Below, piece by piece: positions 1-5,857 of a DNA stretch of 7,032 nt. Location: the NCBI GenBank assembly GCA_900543055.1, contig UQQI01000064.1, positions 1 through 7,032 of the forward strand, written 5' to 3'. The stretch is from an uncultured Mollicutes bacterium. GTDB lineage: Bacteria > Bacillota_I > Bacilli_A > RF39 > UBA660. Under the pieces are notes generated by a model, which had not been told where the DNA came from, did not search any database, and worked only from the letters and a program-made list of their open reading frames with translations. Each line of letters starts with the position of its first letter. Position 1 is the stretch's first letter. The position numbers and the translations under genes were made by a program.

Positions 1-8
1 ATTTACTC

Positions 9-48
9 ATAATAAAAACCTCGTTTCTTATGTCCAAGAAACGGGGTT
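9..48 (-). terminator. Rho-independent terminator after the propeller-like membrane protein
   Basis: Read on the minus strand, arms at 48-36 and 29-17 pair over about 13 bp around a 6-base loop (35-30), with one C/A mismatch near the base. A T-rich run (TTTTTATTATG, starting within the stem base) follows. It lies 21 bases after the stop of the 438-aa gene. On the plus strand the mismatch becomes a G-U pair, but no T-run follows on that side, so the minus direction is favoured. Confidence 0.8.
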
Positions 49-69
49 CATATCAATTTTACTTGAACT

Positions 70-1386
70 CTATTTTCTTAATTTTTTTCTTAATAATACT
101 AATACTACTATTGCAAGTACTGAAACAATTGATATTATAATGATGTTTTTATTATCACTTTCTTTTACTTCAATAACTTTATCTTCATCACTAATTAAGA
201 ATAATGAATTATTATTGTAGTCACAATCATCTTCCTCAGGACAATTTATTTGACCAACTATATAAAGAGTGTTCTTATTAGAGCTAAAGTCATATATATC
301 GTAATAGTTATTATTTATCTTTTTAATTTTATTTTTTTCTACTCCGTCTAGATTAATTTTAACTATTTCTATGCTTTCATCTGTAGCATTTGTATATAAT
401 AGTAAGTATTCTTTTAATTTGTTTTCTTCTTTTACCTCGAGTAATTTAATTCTTTTTTTACTATTGATTGGCGTTGTTCCTGTTGTTTCATTTATCTCTT
501 GATCATTTTCATTATAACTATTTATAAAATAACTTGTTGTTTTATCTCCCTGTAGTTTCAAATCACTTGTTAATCCATATATAACAAAACCATTTTCTTT
601 TTCTACTAGAGAGATATTTGTTTGTGTTGTGAAATCTTCTTTTATAGTTTTTGTATTATTTCCATCTACATTATATTTTAATACTTTTGTAATTTTACTA
701 TTGTCTTTTTCTATTTCTAATACTGATACGAAACCTGATAGTTCTTTATTATTGTATACTGGTAAAATATCTTGGTATTCTGCTTTAGTTATACCTTCTT
801 CTATATATTCTTTTTTCCATATTTCATTAAATTCTTTATCATATTTTATTATGTATGTTTTTTCATTATTTGTTGCGATTGCGATAAAACTATCAAATTT
901 ATTATCACTTGCTCTTATTTCTTTTACTTTTGATATTACATTATTATCAATAGTCAATTCTTTTTCTTCAAGTAATTTTCCTGATAAATTTATTTTTATT
1001 AAATATGATTTATTTTCATTATTATCATGTAATATAATTTCATATCCTATTACATTACTTTCTTCATCATATAAATATGTTAAAGCATTAAAATCAACAT
1101 TTTTATCTTTACCATAAGCATAAGTCCAAAGTACTTTTCCATAACTATCATATTTAACTACTATTGCTTTACTATTTTTATTTTCACTTTCTTCATTATC
1201 TTTTTTTTGATACGTTCCAGCGACAATATAACCATCTACTTTTCCTTCACTACTATAACTCTTATTTATTGTTTTATAAATTTCTTCATTATATTTGTTT
1301 AATGAATATACTGTATCTTTTGCATATACATTACTGCAAGAGAATATTGTGATTAGTGTTAAAACTAATACTACAAGTCTTTTCAT
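70..1386 (-). CDS. Exported beta-propeller-like protein with C-terminal membrane anchor
   Basis: This is a 438-aa protein of unknown function, probably displayed on the outer face of the membrane. The ATG at 1386 is chosen because GAGGTG stands 4 bases upstream and a signal peptide starts there (MKRLVVLVLTLITIF, with VYA before KD as a likely signal peptidase I site, residues 20-22). An in-frame start 8 codons upstream has no ribosome binding site. The mature part has recurring short strands of the form I-V-K-Y/I-N/D-x-x-G-K-x-L (around residues 76-92, 127-142, 178-194, 233-248 and 341-356), as in beta-propeller proteins that carry 'KYDxxGxxxWxxxYG' blades. Two cysteines at about 382 and 388 could form a disulfide. 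Residues about 414-432 form one hydrophobic helix followed by RKKLRK, a stop-transfer anchor with a cytoplasmic basic tail. FSC in the signal peptide is a poor lipobox, so a lipoprotein is less likely. It is transcribed alone, between two terminators. The fold is an inference from the repeats. Confidence 0.85.
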   Translation of the reverse strand: MKRLVVLVLTLITIFSCSNVYAKDTVYSLNKYNEEIYKTINKSYSSEGKVDGYIVAGTYQKKDNEESENKNSKAIVVKYDSYGKVLWTYAYGKDKNVDFNALTYLYDEESNVIGYEIILHDNNENKSYLIKINLSGKLLEEKELTIDNNVISKVKEIRASDNKFDSFIAIATNNEKTYIIKYDKEFNEIWKKEYIEEGITKAEYQDILPVYNNKELSGFVSVLEIEKDNSKITKVLKYNVDGNNTKTIKEDFTTQTNISLVEKENGFVIYGLTSDLKLQGDKTTSYFINSYNENDQEINETTGTTPINSKKRIKLLEVKEENKLKEYLLLYTNATDESIEIVKINLDGVEKNKIKKINNNYYDIYDFSSNKNTLYIVGQINCPEEDDCDYNNNSLFLISDEDKVIEVKESDNKNIIIISIVSVLAIVVLVLLRKKLRK

Positions 1387-1390
1387 ATTA

Positions 1391-1396
1391 CACCTC
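1391..1396 (-). promoter_or_regulatory. Ribosome binding site deciding the start of the propeller-like gene
   Basis: GAGGTG on the minus strand, 4 bases before the ATG at 1386 (6 bases from the GAGG core). It supports the start that begins with the signal peptide, over the upstream in-frame ATG at 1410, which would begin inside the promoter candidate. Confidence 0.75.
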
Positions 1397-1408
1397 AATA
1401 TTATAATC

Positions 1409-1437
1409 ATTATAAAACAAAAAAAGACTAATTTCTA
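1409..1437 (-). promoter_or_regulatory. Candidate sigma-A promoter for the propeller-like gene
   Basis: A perfect TATAAT stands at 1414-1409 on the minus strand. Seventeen bases upstream is TAGAAA (1437-1432), a 4 of 6 match to TTGACA, inside the loop and stem of the trmK terminator. The implied transcription start near 1402 leaves a short leader with the GAGGTG site. A second TATAAT at 1405-1400 lies too close to the ribosome binding site. The -35 is weak and random TATAAT is common in such AT-rich DNA, so this is tentative. Confidence 0.4.
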
Positions 1438-1442
1438 GTCTT
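1414..1442 (-). terminator. Rho-independent terminator of the dnaG-rpoD-trmK operon
   Basis: On the minus strand AAGACTA (1442-1436) and TAGTCTT (1430-1424) form a perfect 7-bp stem around a 5-base loop, followed by TTTTTGTTTTATA. The trmK stop codon TAG (1437-1435) lies within the stem and loop, so the hairpin overlaps the end of the coding region. Confidence 0.8.
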
Positions 1443-2103
1443 CTATTTCATTTTTAATCATTTTAATCTCTTTTTTTACTTGACATTTCTTTAATTTGAA
1501 GTTTTTTGGTAAAAGTGAAATCAATATTTCACGTGATTTTAATTCTCTTTCATAATATTCTCTAAATAGTGGGCCTTTCTTTTCTAGAAAGATTGGACCA
1601 AAGAAATATTCTTTTTTTGAATATCTTTTTTTTCCTTTTTTAAATATTATAATTTGATAAATGAATTTTTTATCTTTTACAAATTCTTCATTTTGAATAT
1701 AAAATCCATGTTTGCATAGAAATCTTTTAACATCTTCTTGGTAATTGTTTGGACTTATAATTAGGTTTTCTACTTTATTTAGTTTCTTTATATTATCTTT
1801 AAATATTCCTATTATATTTCTTCCACCCATACCTGATATTATAATTGTGTTTATTTCATCAGTATAGGTTTCTAATCCTGAACCTAGACGTGTTTCTATA
1901 ACATCTTCTAAATGTTCTCTTTCAATGTTCTTTTTTGCTTGTTCTAGTGGACCTTGTGCAATATCACTAGCTATCGTTTTGATATTTGATTTTCTGTGTA
2001 CTAAGTAAATATCAAGTAATGCATGGTCACATCCAACATCTAAGCAAATTGAATCTTTTTCCACCAAATCCCCTATTGTTTTTAATCTTGAGTTTATTTT
2101 CAT
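1435..2103 (-). CDS. trmK: tRNA (adenine(22)-N(1))-methyltransferase TrmK
   Basis: TrmK (YqfN in Bacillus subtilis) transfers a methyl group from S-adenosylmethionine to N1 of adenine 22 in the D-loop region of tRNAs; it acts in the cytoplasm. The 222-aa length fits the family. The Rossmann-type SAM site is visible: CLDVGCDHALL (20-30) as motif I, SDIAQGP (46-52) with the acidic residue that holds the ribose, ISGMGGR (89-95) and SPNN (117-120) before a short 'LCKHGFYIQNEEFV' helix-strand. The conserved FFGPIFLEKKGPLFREYY block (167-184) leads into a basic helical C-terminal tail, probably a coiled coil that contacts tRNA. The ATG overlaps the TAA stop of rpoD by one base (TAATG); the nearest AAAGGA is about 15 bases away, so translation is probably coupled to rpoD. 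Position directly after the sigma factor gene matches the usual Bacillota order and supports the name. Confidence 0.92.
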   Translation of the reverse strand: MKINSRLKTIGDLVEKDSICLDVGCDHALLDIYLVHRKSNIKTIASDIAQGPLEQAKKNIEREHLEDVIETRLGSGLETYTDEINTIIISGMGGRNIIGIFKDNIKKLNKVENLIISPNNYQEDVKRFLCKHGFYIQNEEFVKDKKFIYQIIIFKKGKKRYSKKEYFFGPIFLEKKGPLFREYYERELKSREILISLLPKNFKLKKCQVKKEIKMIKNEIED

Positions 2104-3194
2104 TAATCAGTTAAGAAGTCCTTTAATTTGCGAGAACGAGATGGATGTCTTAATTTTCTTAATGCTTTTGCTTCAATTTGTCTTATTCTTTCTCTAGTAA
2201 CTCCAAATATTTGTCCTACCTCTTCAAGAGTTCTACATTGTCCATCATCTAGACCAAAACGTAATCTTAATACTTTTTCTTCTCTTTCAGTTAATGTTGA
2301 TAATACATTTTTTAACTCTTCTTTTAACATTTCAACTGTTGCATATTCTTCTGGTCCCATTGTTTTTTCATCTCTTATGAAGTCACCTAAATGTGAATCA
2401 TCTTCTTCACCAATTGGTGTTTCTAATGAAACTGGGTCTTGGCTAATTTTATATACTTCTCTTACTTTATCAATTGAAATTCCTAGTTTTTTTGCGATTT
2501 CTTCGTCAGTTGGTTCTCTGTTTAATTCTTGAGTAAGTTGTCTTTGTACTCTTGCTAGTTTATTAATTGTTTCTACCATATGTACTGGTACACGAATTGT
2601 TCTTGCTTGGTCTGCTATTGCACGAGTTATTGCTTGTCTAATCCACCATGTTGCATATGTTGAGAATTTGTATCCTTTGGTTGGGTCAAACTTTTCAACG
2701 GCCTTCATTAAACCTATGTTTCCTTCTTGGATAAGATCTAAGAATAACATTCCACGTCCTACATATCTTTTAGCAATACTAACTACTAGACGTAAGTTTG
2801 ATTCAGCAAGAATTTTCTTTGCTTCTTCATCACCTTCAACAGCTCTTTGAGCATATTCAAATTCTTCGTCTGATGTAAGTAAGTTAATACGTCCAATTTC
2901 TTTTAAATACATTCTAACAGGATCGTTTATTTTAACATCTTTTGACAATGTTAAATTTTCGATTGACATATCTTGTGTAATTTCTTCAGCAGATACATCA
3001 TCACTTCCATCTTCTGATACTATTTCAACATTTGCTTCTACTAAGGCGTTATATAATTCATCTAATGAATCACTATCAATTTCTAGTCCTTTTAAGTGTT
3101 CTGCAAGTTGTTCATATGTTACATACCCTTGTTTCTTACCTAAAGCAATTAACTTTTCTTTTCTTTCATCAAGTGTTTTTATTTCTTCAACCAT
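2103..3194 (-). CDS. rpoD: RNA polymerase primary sigma factor (sigma-70/SigA)
   Basis: This is the housekeeping sigma factor that directs RNA polymerase to -10/-35 promoters. The 363-aa length is close to B. subtilis SigA. A region 1.1-like N-terminus (about 10-60, EKLIALGKKQGYVTYEQLAE) is followed by an acidic linker. Region 1.2 begins at DPVRMYLKEIG (91-101). Region 2 covers about 127-200, including NLRLVVSIAKRYVGRG, the core-binding LDLIQEGNIGLMKAVEKFD (152-170) and the -10 recognition helix YATWWIRQAITRAIADQ (180-196). Region 3 runs from VPVHMVETINKLAR, and region 4 from about 296, with the -35 reading helix-turn-helix TLEEVGQIFGVTRERIRQIE (322-341). Region 1.1 together with the group 1 2.4 sequence mark it as primary rather than alternative. 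AGGAG stands 9 bases before the ATG, inside the last codons of dnaG, and only one base separates the dnaG stop from this start. All key regions appear intact. Confidence 0.97.
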   Translation of the reverse strand: MVEEIKTLDERKEKLIALGKKQGYVTYEQLAEHLKGLEIDSDSLDELYNALVEANVEIVSEDGSDDVSAEEITQDMSIENLTLSKDVKINDPVRMYLKEIGRINLLTSDEEFEYAQRAVEGDEEAKKILAESNLRLVVSIAKRYVGRGMLFLDLIQEGNIGLMKAVEKFDPTKGYKFSTYATWWIRQAITRAIADQARTIRVPVHMVETINKLARVQRQLTQELNREPTDEEIAKKLGISIDKVREVYKISQDPVSLETPIGEEDDSHLGDFIRDEKTMGPEEYATVEMLKEELKNVLSTLTEREEKVLRLRFGLDDGQCRTLEEVGQIFGVTRERIRQIEAKALRKLRHPSRSRKLKDFLTD

Positions 3195-3195
3195 A

Positions 3196-4929
3196 CTAAC
3201 TATCTCCTAACCTTAACTTTCTAATCTTTTCTGATATTTTAGCTTGTTCTAATGGATCTATTTCTTTTTTCATTAAATTTGTGAGTCTCTTTATCTCTTG
3301 TAACTCAATGTATTTTCTTGTTACATTAAAATATAGAACTAACTCCTCTTTACTAGTAGTATCCATATACTTTTCTACTAAAATACTATTTAAAAAATTT
3401 AGAATGTCTTCTTTATCTTGAATGTAAGTATAAAAATCAGCAACATTTATATTTCCATACTTCTTATAATAATATATAATTTCACTGCAAGTTGCTCGCA
3501 TTACTTCATTTGGAAAGATTAATCTTTCATGTTCTACTTGTGTTATTACCCAATCATTATTGAGCATAAAATATATTATTTGCTCATAAGCCTTTATATA
3601 CTTATCTTTTTTTGTTGTTTTGTTTGTTGGTATAAATATTTTTGTTTTTTCTTTTTCTACTACTTTATTTTTTAAAAGGCTATTTATACGCATTTCCAGT
3701 GTATTATAACCTATATCGAACTCTTTTGCAAGTCTTTTTAATACAACTTCTCTTCTTATTGCATCATCTAATTTAGATGTTTCTTCTATTACTCTGTTTA
3801 TGTAGTCTGCTTTTTCTTCATCACTTTTAAAGTTTACATTTTCGCGTAATTTATTCATTTTAAAATCAGAAAAGTTGATTGCAGAGTCTACTAGTCCTTC
3901 AAAACGTTCTTTTCCATTTTTTAGTATAAATGAATCTGGGTCTTCTGGGTTTGGAAGTCTAATTACTTTTACTTCTATTCCTTCATCAAATAACATATTA
4001 CCAATATTTAGTGTTGCATGTTGTCCTGGGTCATCTCCATCAAGACATAGAATTATGTTATTTGACAATCTTTTAATTAGATTTATTTGTTCTTTTGTTA
4101 GAGCAGTTCCCATAAGAGCAACTGTATTTTTTATACCTATACTGCTTGCTCTTATTACATCCATAAATCCTTCCATAACAATTACAGATTTTTTTAGACG
4201 ACATTCTTCTCTTGCTATATGATAGTGATATAACATTTCACCTTTTTTAAAGATGTCTGTTTCTTTTGTATTTAAGTATTTATTTTGACCATTATCTTTA
4301 TATATTCTTCCACTAAATCCAACACATTTTCCTGATACATCATATAATGGAAACATAATTCTATCATTATAAATATCATGGTCATCACTAGAAAGACCAA
4401 TTCTATTTAATGTTACTAAGTCATAATTTTTACTTGTAAGCAGTGTTGTTAAATCATTTCTTGATTCTAGTGAAAGTCCTATTTCAAACTCTTTTATTAA
4501 AGTCTCGTCTATTTTTCTATTTAATAAGTAATTTTTTGCAATTTTTCCTACAGTACTATTTAAATTATTTTGAAAGTACTTTAAAGACAAATTGTAAGCA
4601 TCATATAATTTATCATATTTAGTAGTTTTTGCTTTTATATGAATATTTCCGGTGTCAATTCCTACTTTATCTCCTAAATACTTTAAGGCTTCTTTAAAAT
4701 CAATATGTTCATAGTTCATTAAAAAAGTAAAAACATTACCTGTAGCATGACATGAAAAACATGTATATATTTGTTTTTCTCTTGATACAGACAATGATGG
4801 GTTTGAGTCATCATGAAAAGGACAGACTCCAAAAAAGTTTTTTCCTCTAGCGGTTAATGGAATTCTTTCTCCTATGATATCTACAATGTCTACTTTACTA
4901 CGTATAGTACTAGCTAAATCATTATTCAA
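3196..4929 (-). CDS. dnaG: DNA primase DnaG, probable TTG start
   Basis: DnaG makes the RNA primers for lagging-strand synthesis and works with the replicative helicase DnaB/DnaC at the fork. The frame could start at GTG 4953, ATG 4947 or TTG 4929. I favour TTG (577 aa): GGGCGGGTGAT matches the end of the anti-SD pairing region with good spacing, the N-terminus then aligns with other primases (NNDLASTIRSKVDIVDIIGE), and a promoter candidate at 4958-4966 would start transcripts near 4951. The CHC2 zinc site is complete: C36, H39, C57 and C60 (CPFH, 17 residues, CFSC). The RNA polymerase core includes RIMFPLYD (190-197). The Toprim domain has VMEGFMD (251-257), with its catalytic Glu, and CLDGDDPG (295-302), the metal-binding acidic cluster, then NPEDPDSFI. 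The last 140 or so residues correspond to the helicase-binding domain, which varies between species. The next gene, rpoD, begins one base after the stop. Confidence 0.93.
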   Translation of the reverse strand: MNNDLASTIRSKVDIVDIIGERIPLTARGKNFFGVCPFHDDSNPSLSVSREKQIYTCFSCHATGNVFTFLMNYEHIDFKEALKYLGDKVGIDTGNIHIKAKTTKYDKLYDAYNLSLKYFQNNLNSTVGKIAKNYLLNRKIDETLIKEFEIGLSLESRNDLTTLLTSKNYDLVTLNRIGLSSDDHDIYNDRIMFPLYDVSGKCVGFSGRIYKDNGQNKYLNTKETDIFKKGEMLYHYHIAREECRLKKSVIVMEGFMDVIRASSIGIKNTVALMGTALTKEQINLIKRLSNNIILCLDGDDPGQHATLNIGNMLFDEGIEVKVIRLPNPEDPDSFILKNGKERFEGLVDSAINFSDFKMNKLRENVNFKSDEEKADYINRVIEETSKLDDAIRREVVLKRLAKEFDIGYNTLEMRINSLLKNKVVEKEKTKIFIPTNKTTKKDKYIKAYEQIIYFMLNNDWVITQVEHERLIFPNEVMRATCSEIIYYYKKYGNINVADFYTYIQDKEDILNFLNSILVEKYMDTTSKEELVLYFNVTRKYIELQEIKRLTNLMKKEIDPLEQAKISEKIRKLRLGDS

Positions 4930-4932
4930 GAT

Positions 4933-4943
4933 ATCACCCGCCC
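4933..4943 (-). promoter_or_regulatory. Ribosome binding site supporting the TTG start of dnaG
   Basis: GGGCGGGTGAT on the minus strand contains GGTGAT, complementary to the 3' end of 16S rRNA. With AGGAGGTGAT as reference, the GG core is 7 bases from TTG at 4929. No comparable site precedes GTG 4953 or ATG 4947. Confidence 0.6.
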
Positions 4944-4957
4944 TCATAAACACGTTA

Positions 4958-4966
4958 ATTATATCA
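4958..4966 (-). promoter_or_regulatory. Candidate extended -10 promoter before dnaG
   Basis: The minus strand reads TGATATAAT, a perfect extended -10 (TGn + TATAAT). The TGA is also the stop codon of the upstream 182-aa gene. Seventeen bases upstream the -35 position reads TAGTAA, a weak match, but extended -10 elements can work without a good -35. Transcription would begin near 4951 and give dnaG-rpoD-trmK a promoter of their own in addition to the one at 5535-5563. Confidence 0.5.
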
Positions 4967-5512
4967 CATTTTTTTAGTTTTTACTATATTTTTTTCTTTT
5001 CTTATATGTGCTAGTTCTTCTTCCATAAATTCACTATAAGCTTCTTTATTATCTTCTTTTTTTCCATAAAAAGTAATTCTCTGATAATTATATTCAAGAG
5101 TATCTCTTAACTGGTCATAATAGTCTAGTATTTCATTAAAATAGTTAAGAGAAAATTCATATAATTTTGCTAGTTCTTGATAATTTGTATCAGATGATAT
5201 TTCTTCCATGGTTGTTAAAAATATATTTTGTTGACTGCAAAACTCTAAAAAGTTATCTAAAATTTCATTATCTTCATCATATATTTCTATTTGATTTTCT
5301 GTTTCTGTAAAAAATGAAAATAAATTTAATATTCTTGACTTTAATTTTTCTATTTTATTTGCTCTTTTTTCTTTAGTAGTTACTCGTACATTTTCAAAAA
5401 GATCATTTTTTGCTATTTCTAAAATTGCATCTAGTGATGCTTTATTCTTAATAACTTCTTCTTGTAATTCATATTTATCATATTCTTCTTTAATTTGTTC
5501 TTTTGTCTTCAT
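4964..5512 (-). CDS. Uncharacterised helical protein, first gene of the dnaG operon
   Basis: I do not recognise this 182-aa protein. It is rich in Lys, Glu, Asn and Tyr, has no signal peptide and no membrane segment, and is predicted by eye to be almost wholly helical, with coiled-coil-like stretches at both ends (MKTKEQIKEEYDKYELQEE at the start, EFMEEELAHIRKEKN near the end). The middle contains short aromatic runs (ILNLFSFF, FLEFC, YEFSLNYFNEILDYYDQL) that could pack a helical bundle. No catalytic motif or metal site stands out. The ATG at 5512 has AAGAGG 7 bases upstream, preceded by a good promoter. The stop is 34 bases before the dnaG TTG with no terminator between, so it is probably cotranscribed with dnaG. 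A housekeeping role in the cytoplasm is possible from context alone; an operon neighbour of unrelated function is equally possible. Confidence 0.8.
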   Translation of the reverse strand: MKTKEQIKEEYDKYELQEEVIKNKASLDAILEIAKNDLFENVRVTTKEKRANKIEKLKSRILNLFSFFTETENQIEIYDEDNEILDNFLEFCSQQNIFLTTMEEISSDTNYQELAKLYEFSLNYFNEILDYYDQLRDTLEYNYQRITFYGKKEDNKEAYSEFMEEELAHIRKEKNIVKTKKM

Positions 5513-5519
5513 AATCTCG

Positions 5520-5525
5520 CCTCTT
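5520..5525 (-). promoter_or_regulatory. Ribosome binding site of the 182-aa gene
   Basis: AAGAGG on the minus strand, 7 bases before ATG 5512. It is the only good site in the short leader downstream of the 5535-5563 promoter and fixes the start. Confidence 0.7.
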
Positions 5526-5534
5526 TTAAAAGTT

Positions 5535-5563
5535 ATACTAGGTTAATTTTATATGTTAGTCAA
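5535..5563 (-). promoter_or_regulatory. Sigma-A promoter of the 182-aa gene/dnaG/rpoD/trmK operon
   Basis: On the minus strand TTGACT (5563-5558, 5 of 6 to consensus) is followed after exactly 17 bases by TAGTAT (5540-5535, 4 of 6). TATAAC overlaps it three bases further on. The -35 box begins at the end of the T-run of the preceding terminator. Transcription would start near 5528, leaving a leader of about 16 bases that holds the ribosome binding site. Confidence 0.6.
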
Positions 5564-5589
5564 GAAAAAAGAAGTAATATCTACTTCTT
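5561..5589 (-). terminator. Rho-independent terminator after the 89-aa gene
   Basis: On the minus strand AAGAAGTA (5589-5582) and TACTTCTT (5576-5569) form a perfect 8-bp stem with a 5-base loop, followed by TTTTCTTG. The TAA stop of the 89-aa gene (5590-5588) enters the stem. The stem is AT-rich and so of moderate strength, but the position between two transcription units supports it. Confidence 0.75.
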
Positions 5590-5857
5590 AAATTCCAAAT
5601 TCATTTAATTTATCGATTAATTTAGCATTTTCTTCTTTTAATGAAATAATATATGTAAACAATAAGTTAAAATATTCATCTTCATCACTATATTTATTTA
5701 ATACCGGTAAGACATCTGCATCTTTATCAAGTTTTTTGTTTTTTAAATATAGTAATTGTAATAATTCTAAAGTGTGTTTTAACACTTCTTCTTTTTTATC
5801 TTCTAGGTCCAATTCACTAAAAGAAGATACTAAATCATAATACTTTTTTTCCTTCAT
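5588..5857 (-). CDS. Small uncharacterised helical protein
   Basis: I do not recognise this protein. With the ATG at 5857 it has 89 residues; AAAGGA lies 10 bases upstream. A longer form starting at ATG 5878 (96 aa) is open but has no ribosome binding site, so the shorter one is preferred. The sequence is acidic and leucine-rich and looks fully helical: LDLEDKKEEVLKHTLELLQL, then a linker around DKDADVLPVL, then EYFNLLFTYIISLKEENAKL with a heptad-like end. There is no signal peptide or clear membrane helix. It overlaps the end of the upstream repeat gene by 23 bases in another frame, so the two are probably translated from one message and may act together. A terminator follows directly. Possible roles as a binding partner or regulator of the repeat protein are guesses. 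Confidence 0.65.
   Translation of the reverse strand: MKEKKYYDLVSSFSELDLEDKKEEVLKHTLELLQLLYLKNKKLDKDADVLPVLNKYSDEDEYFNLLFTYIISLKEENAKLIDKLNEFGI

Noticed and set aside
17..48. Left-edge hairpin as a terminator for a plus-strand gene
   Set aside because: The plus strand has no T-run after the stem and no plus-strand gene is visible before it in the window. The T-run lies on the minus side.
629..1117. A 162-codon open frame on the plus strand, with others at 1164-1352, 2128-2532, 2668-2850 and 3875-4222
   Set aside because: All lie antisense within minus-strand genes that are strongly supported or have signal peptide and ribosome binding site. Their translations are Ser/Phe/Leu-rich, as expected from the reverse strand of AT-rich genes, with no recognisable domains.
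1318..1386. Lipoprotein signal in the propeller-like protein (FSC at residues 15-17)
   Set aside because: Ile-Phe-Ser-Cys is a poor lipobox because of Phe at -2, and a clean VYA signal peptidase I site follows. A C-terminal membrane helix already provides an anchor.
1400..1405. A second perfect TATAAT before the propeller-like gene
   Set aside because: Its start point would fall within or after the GAGGTG site, and the -35 position reads GTCTTT or similar, with no match.
4964..4966. TGA read as tryptophan (Mycoplasma code), which would fuse the 182-aa gene to sequence beyond it
   Set aside because: Trp in conserved places is TGG (for example in the sigma factor YATWWIRQ motif), and the other genes have no internal TGA. 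The TGA here fits a true stop just before dnaG.
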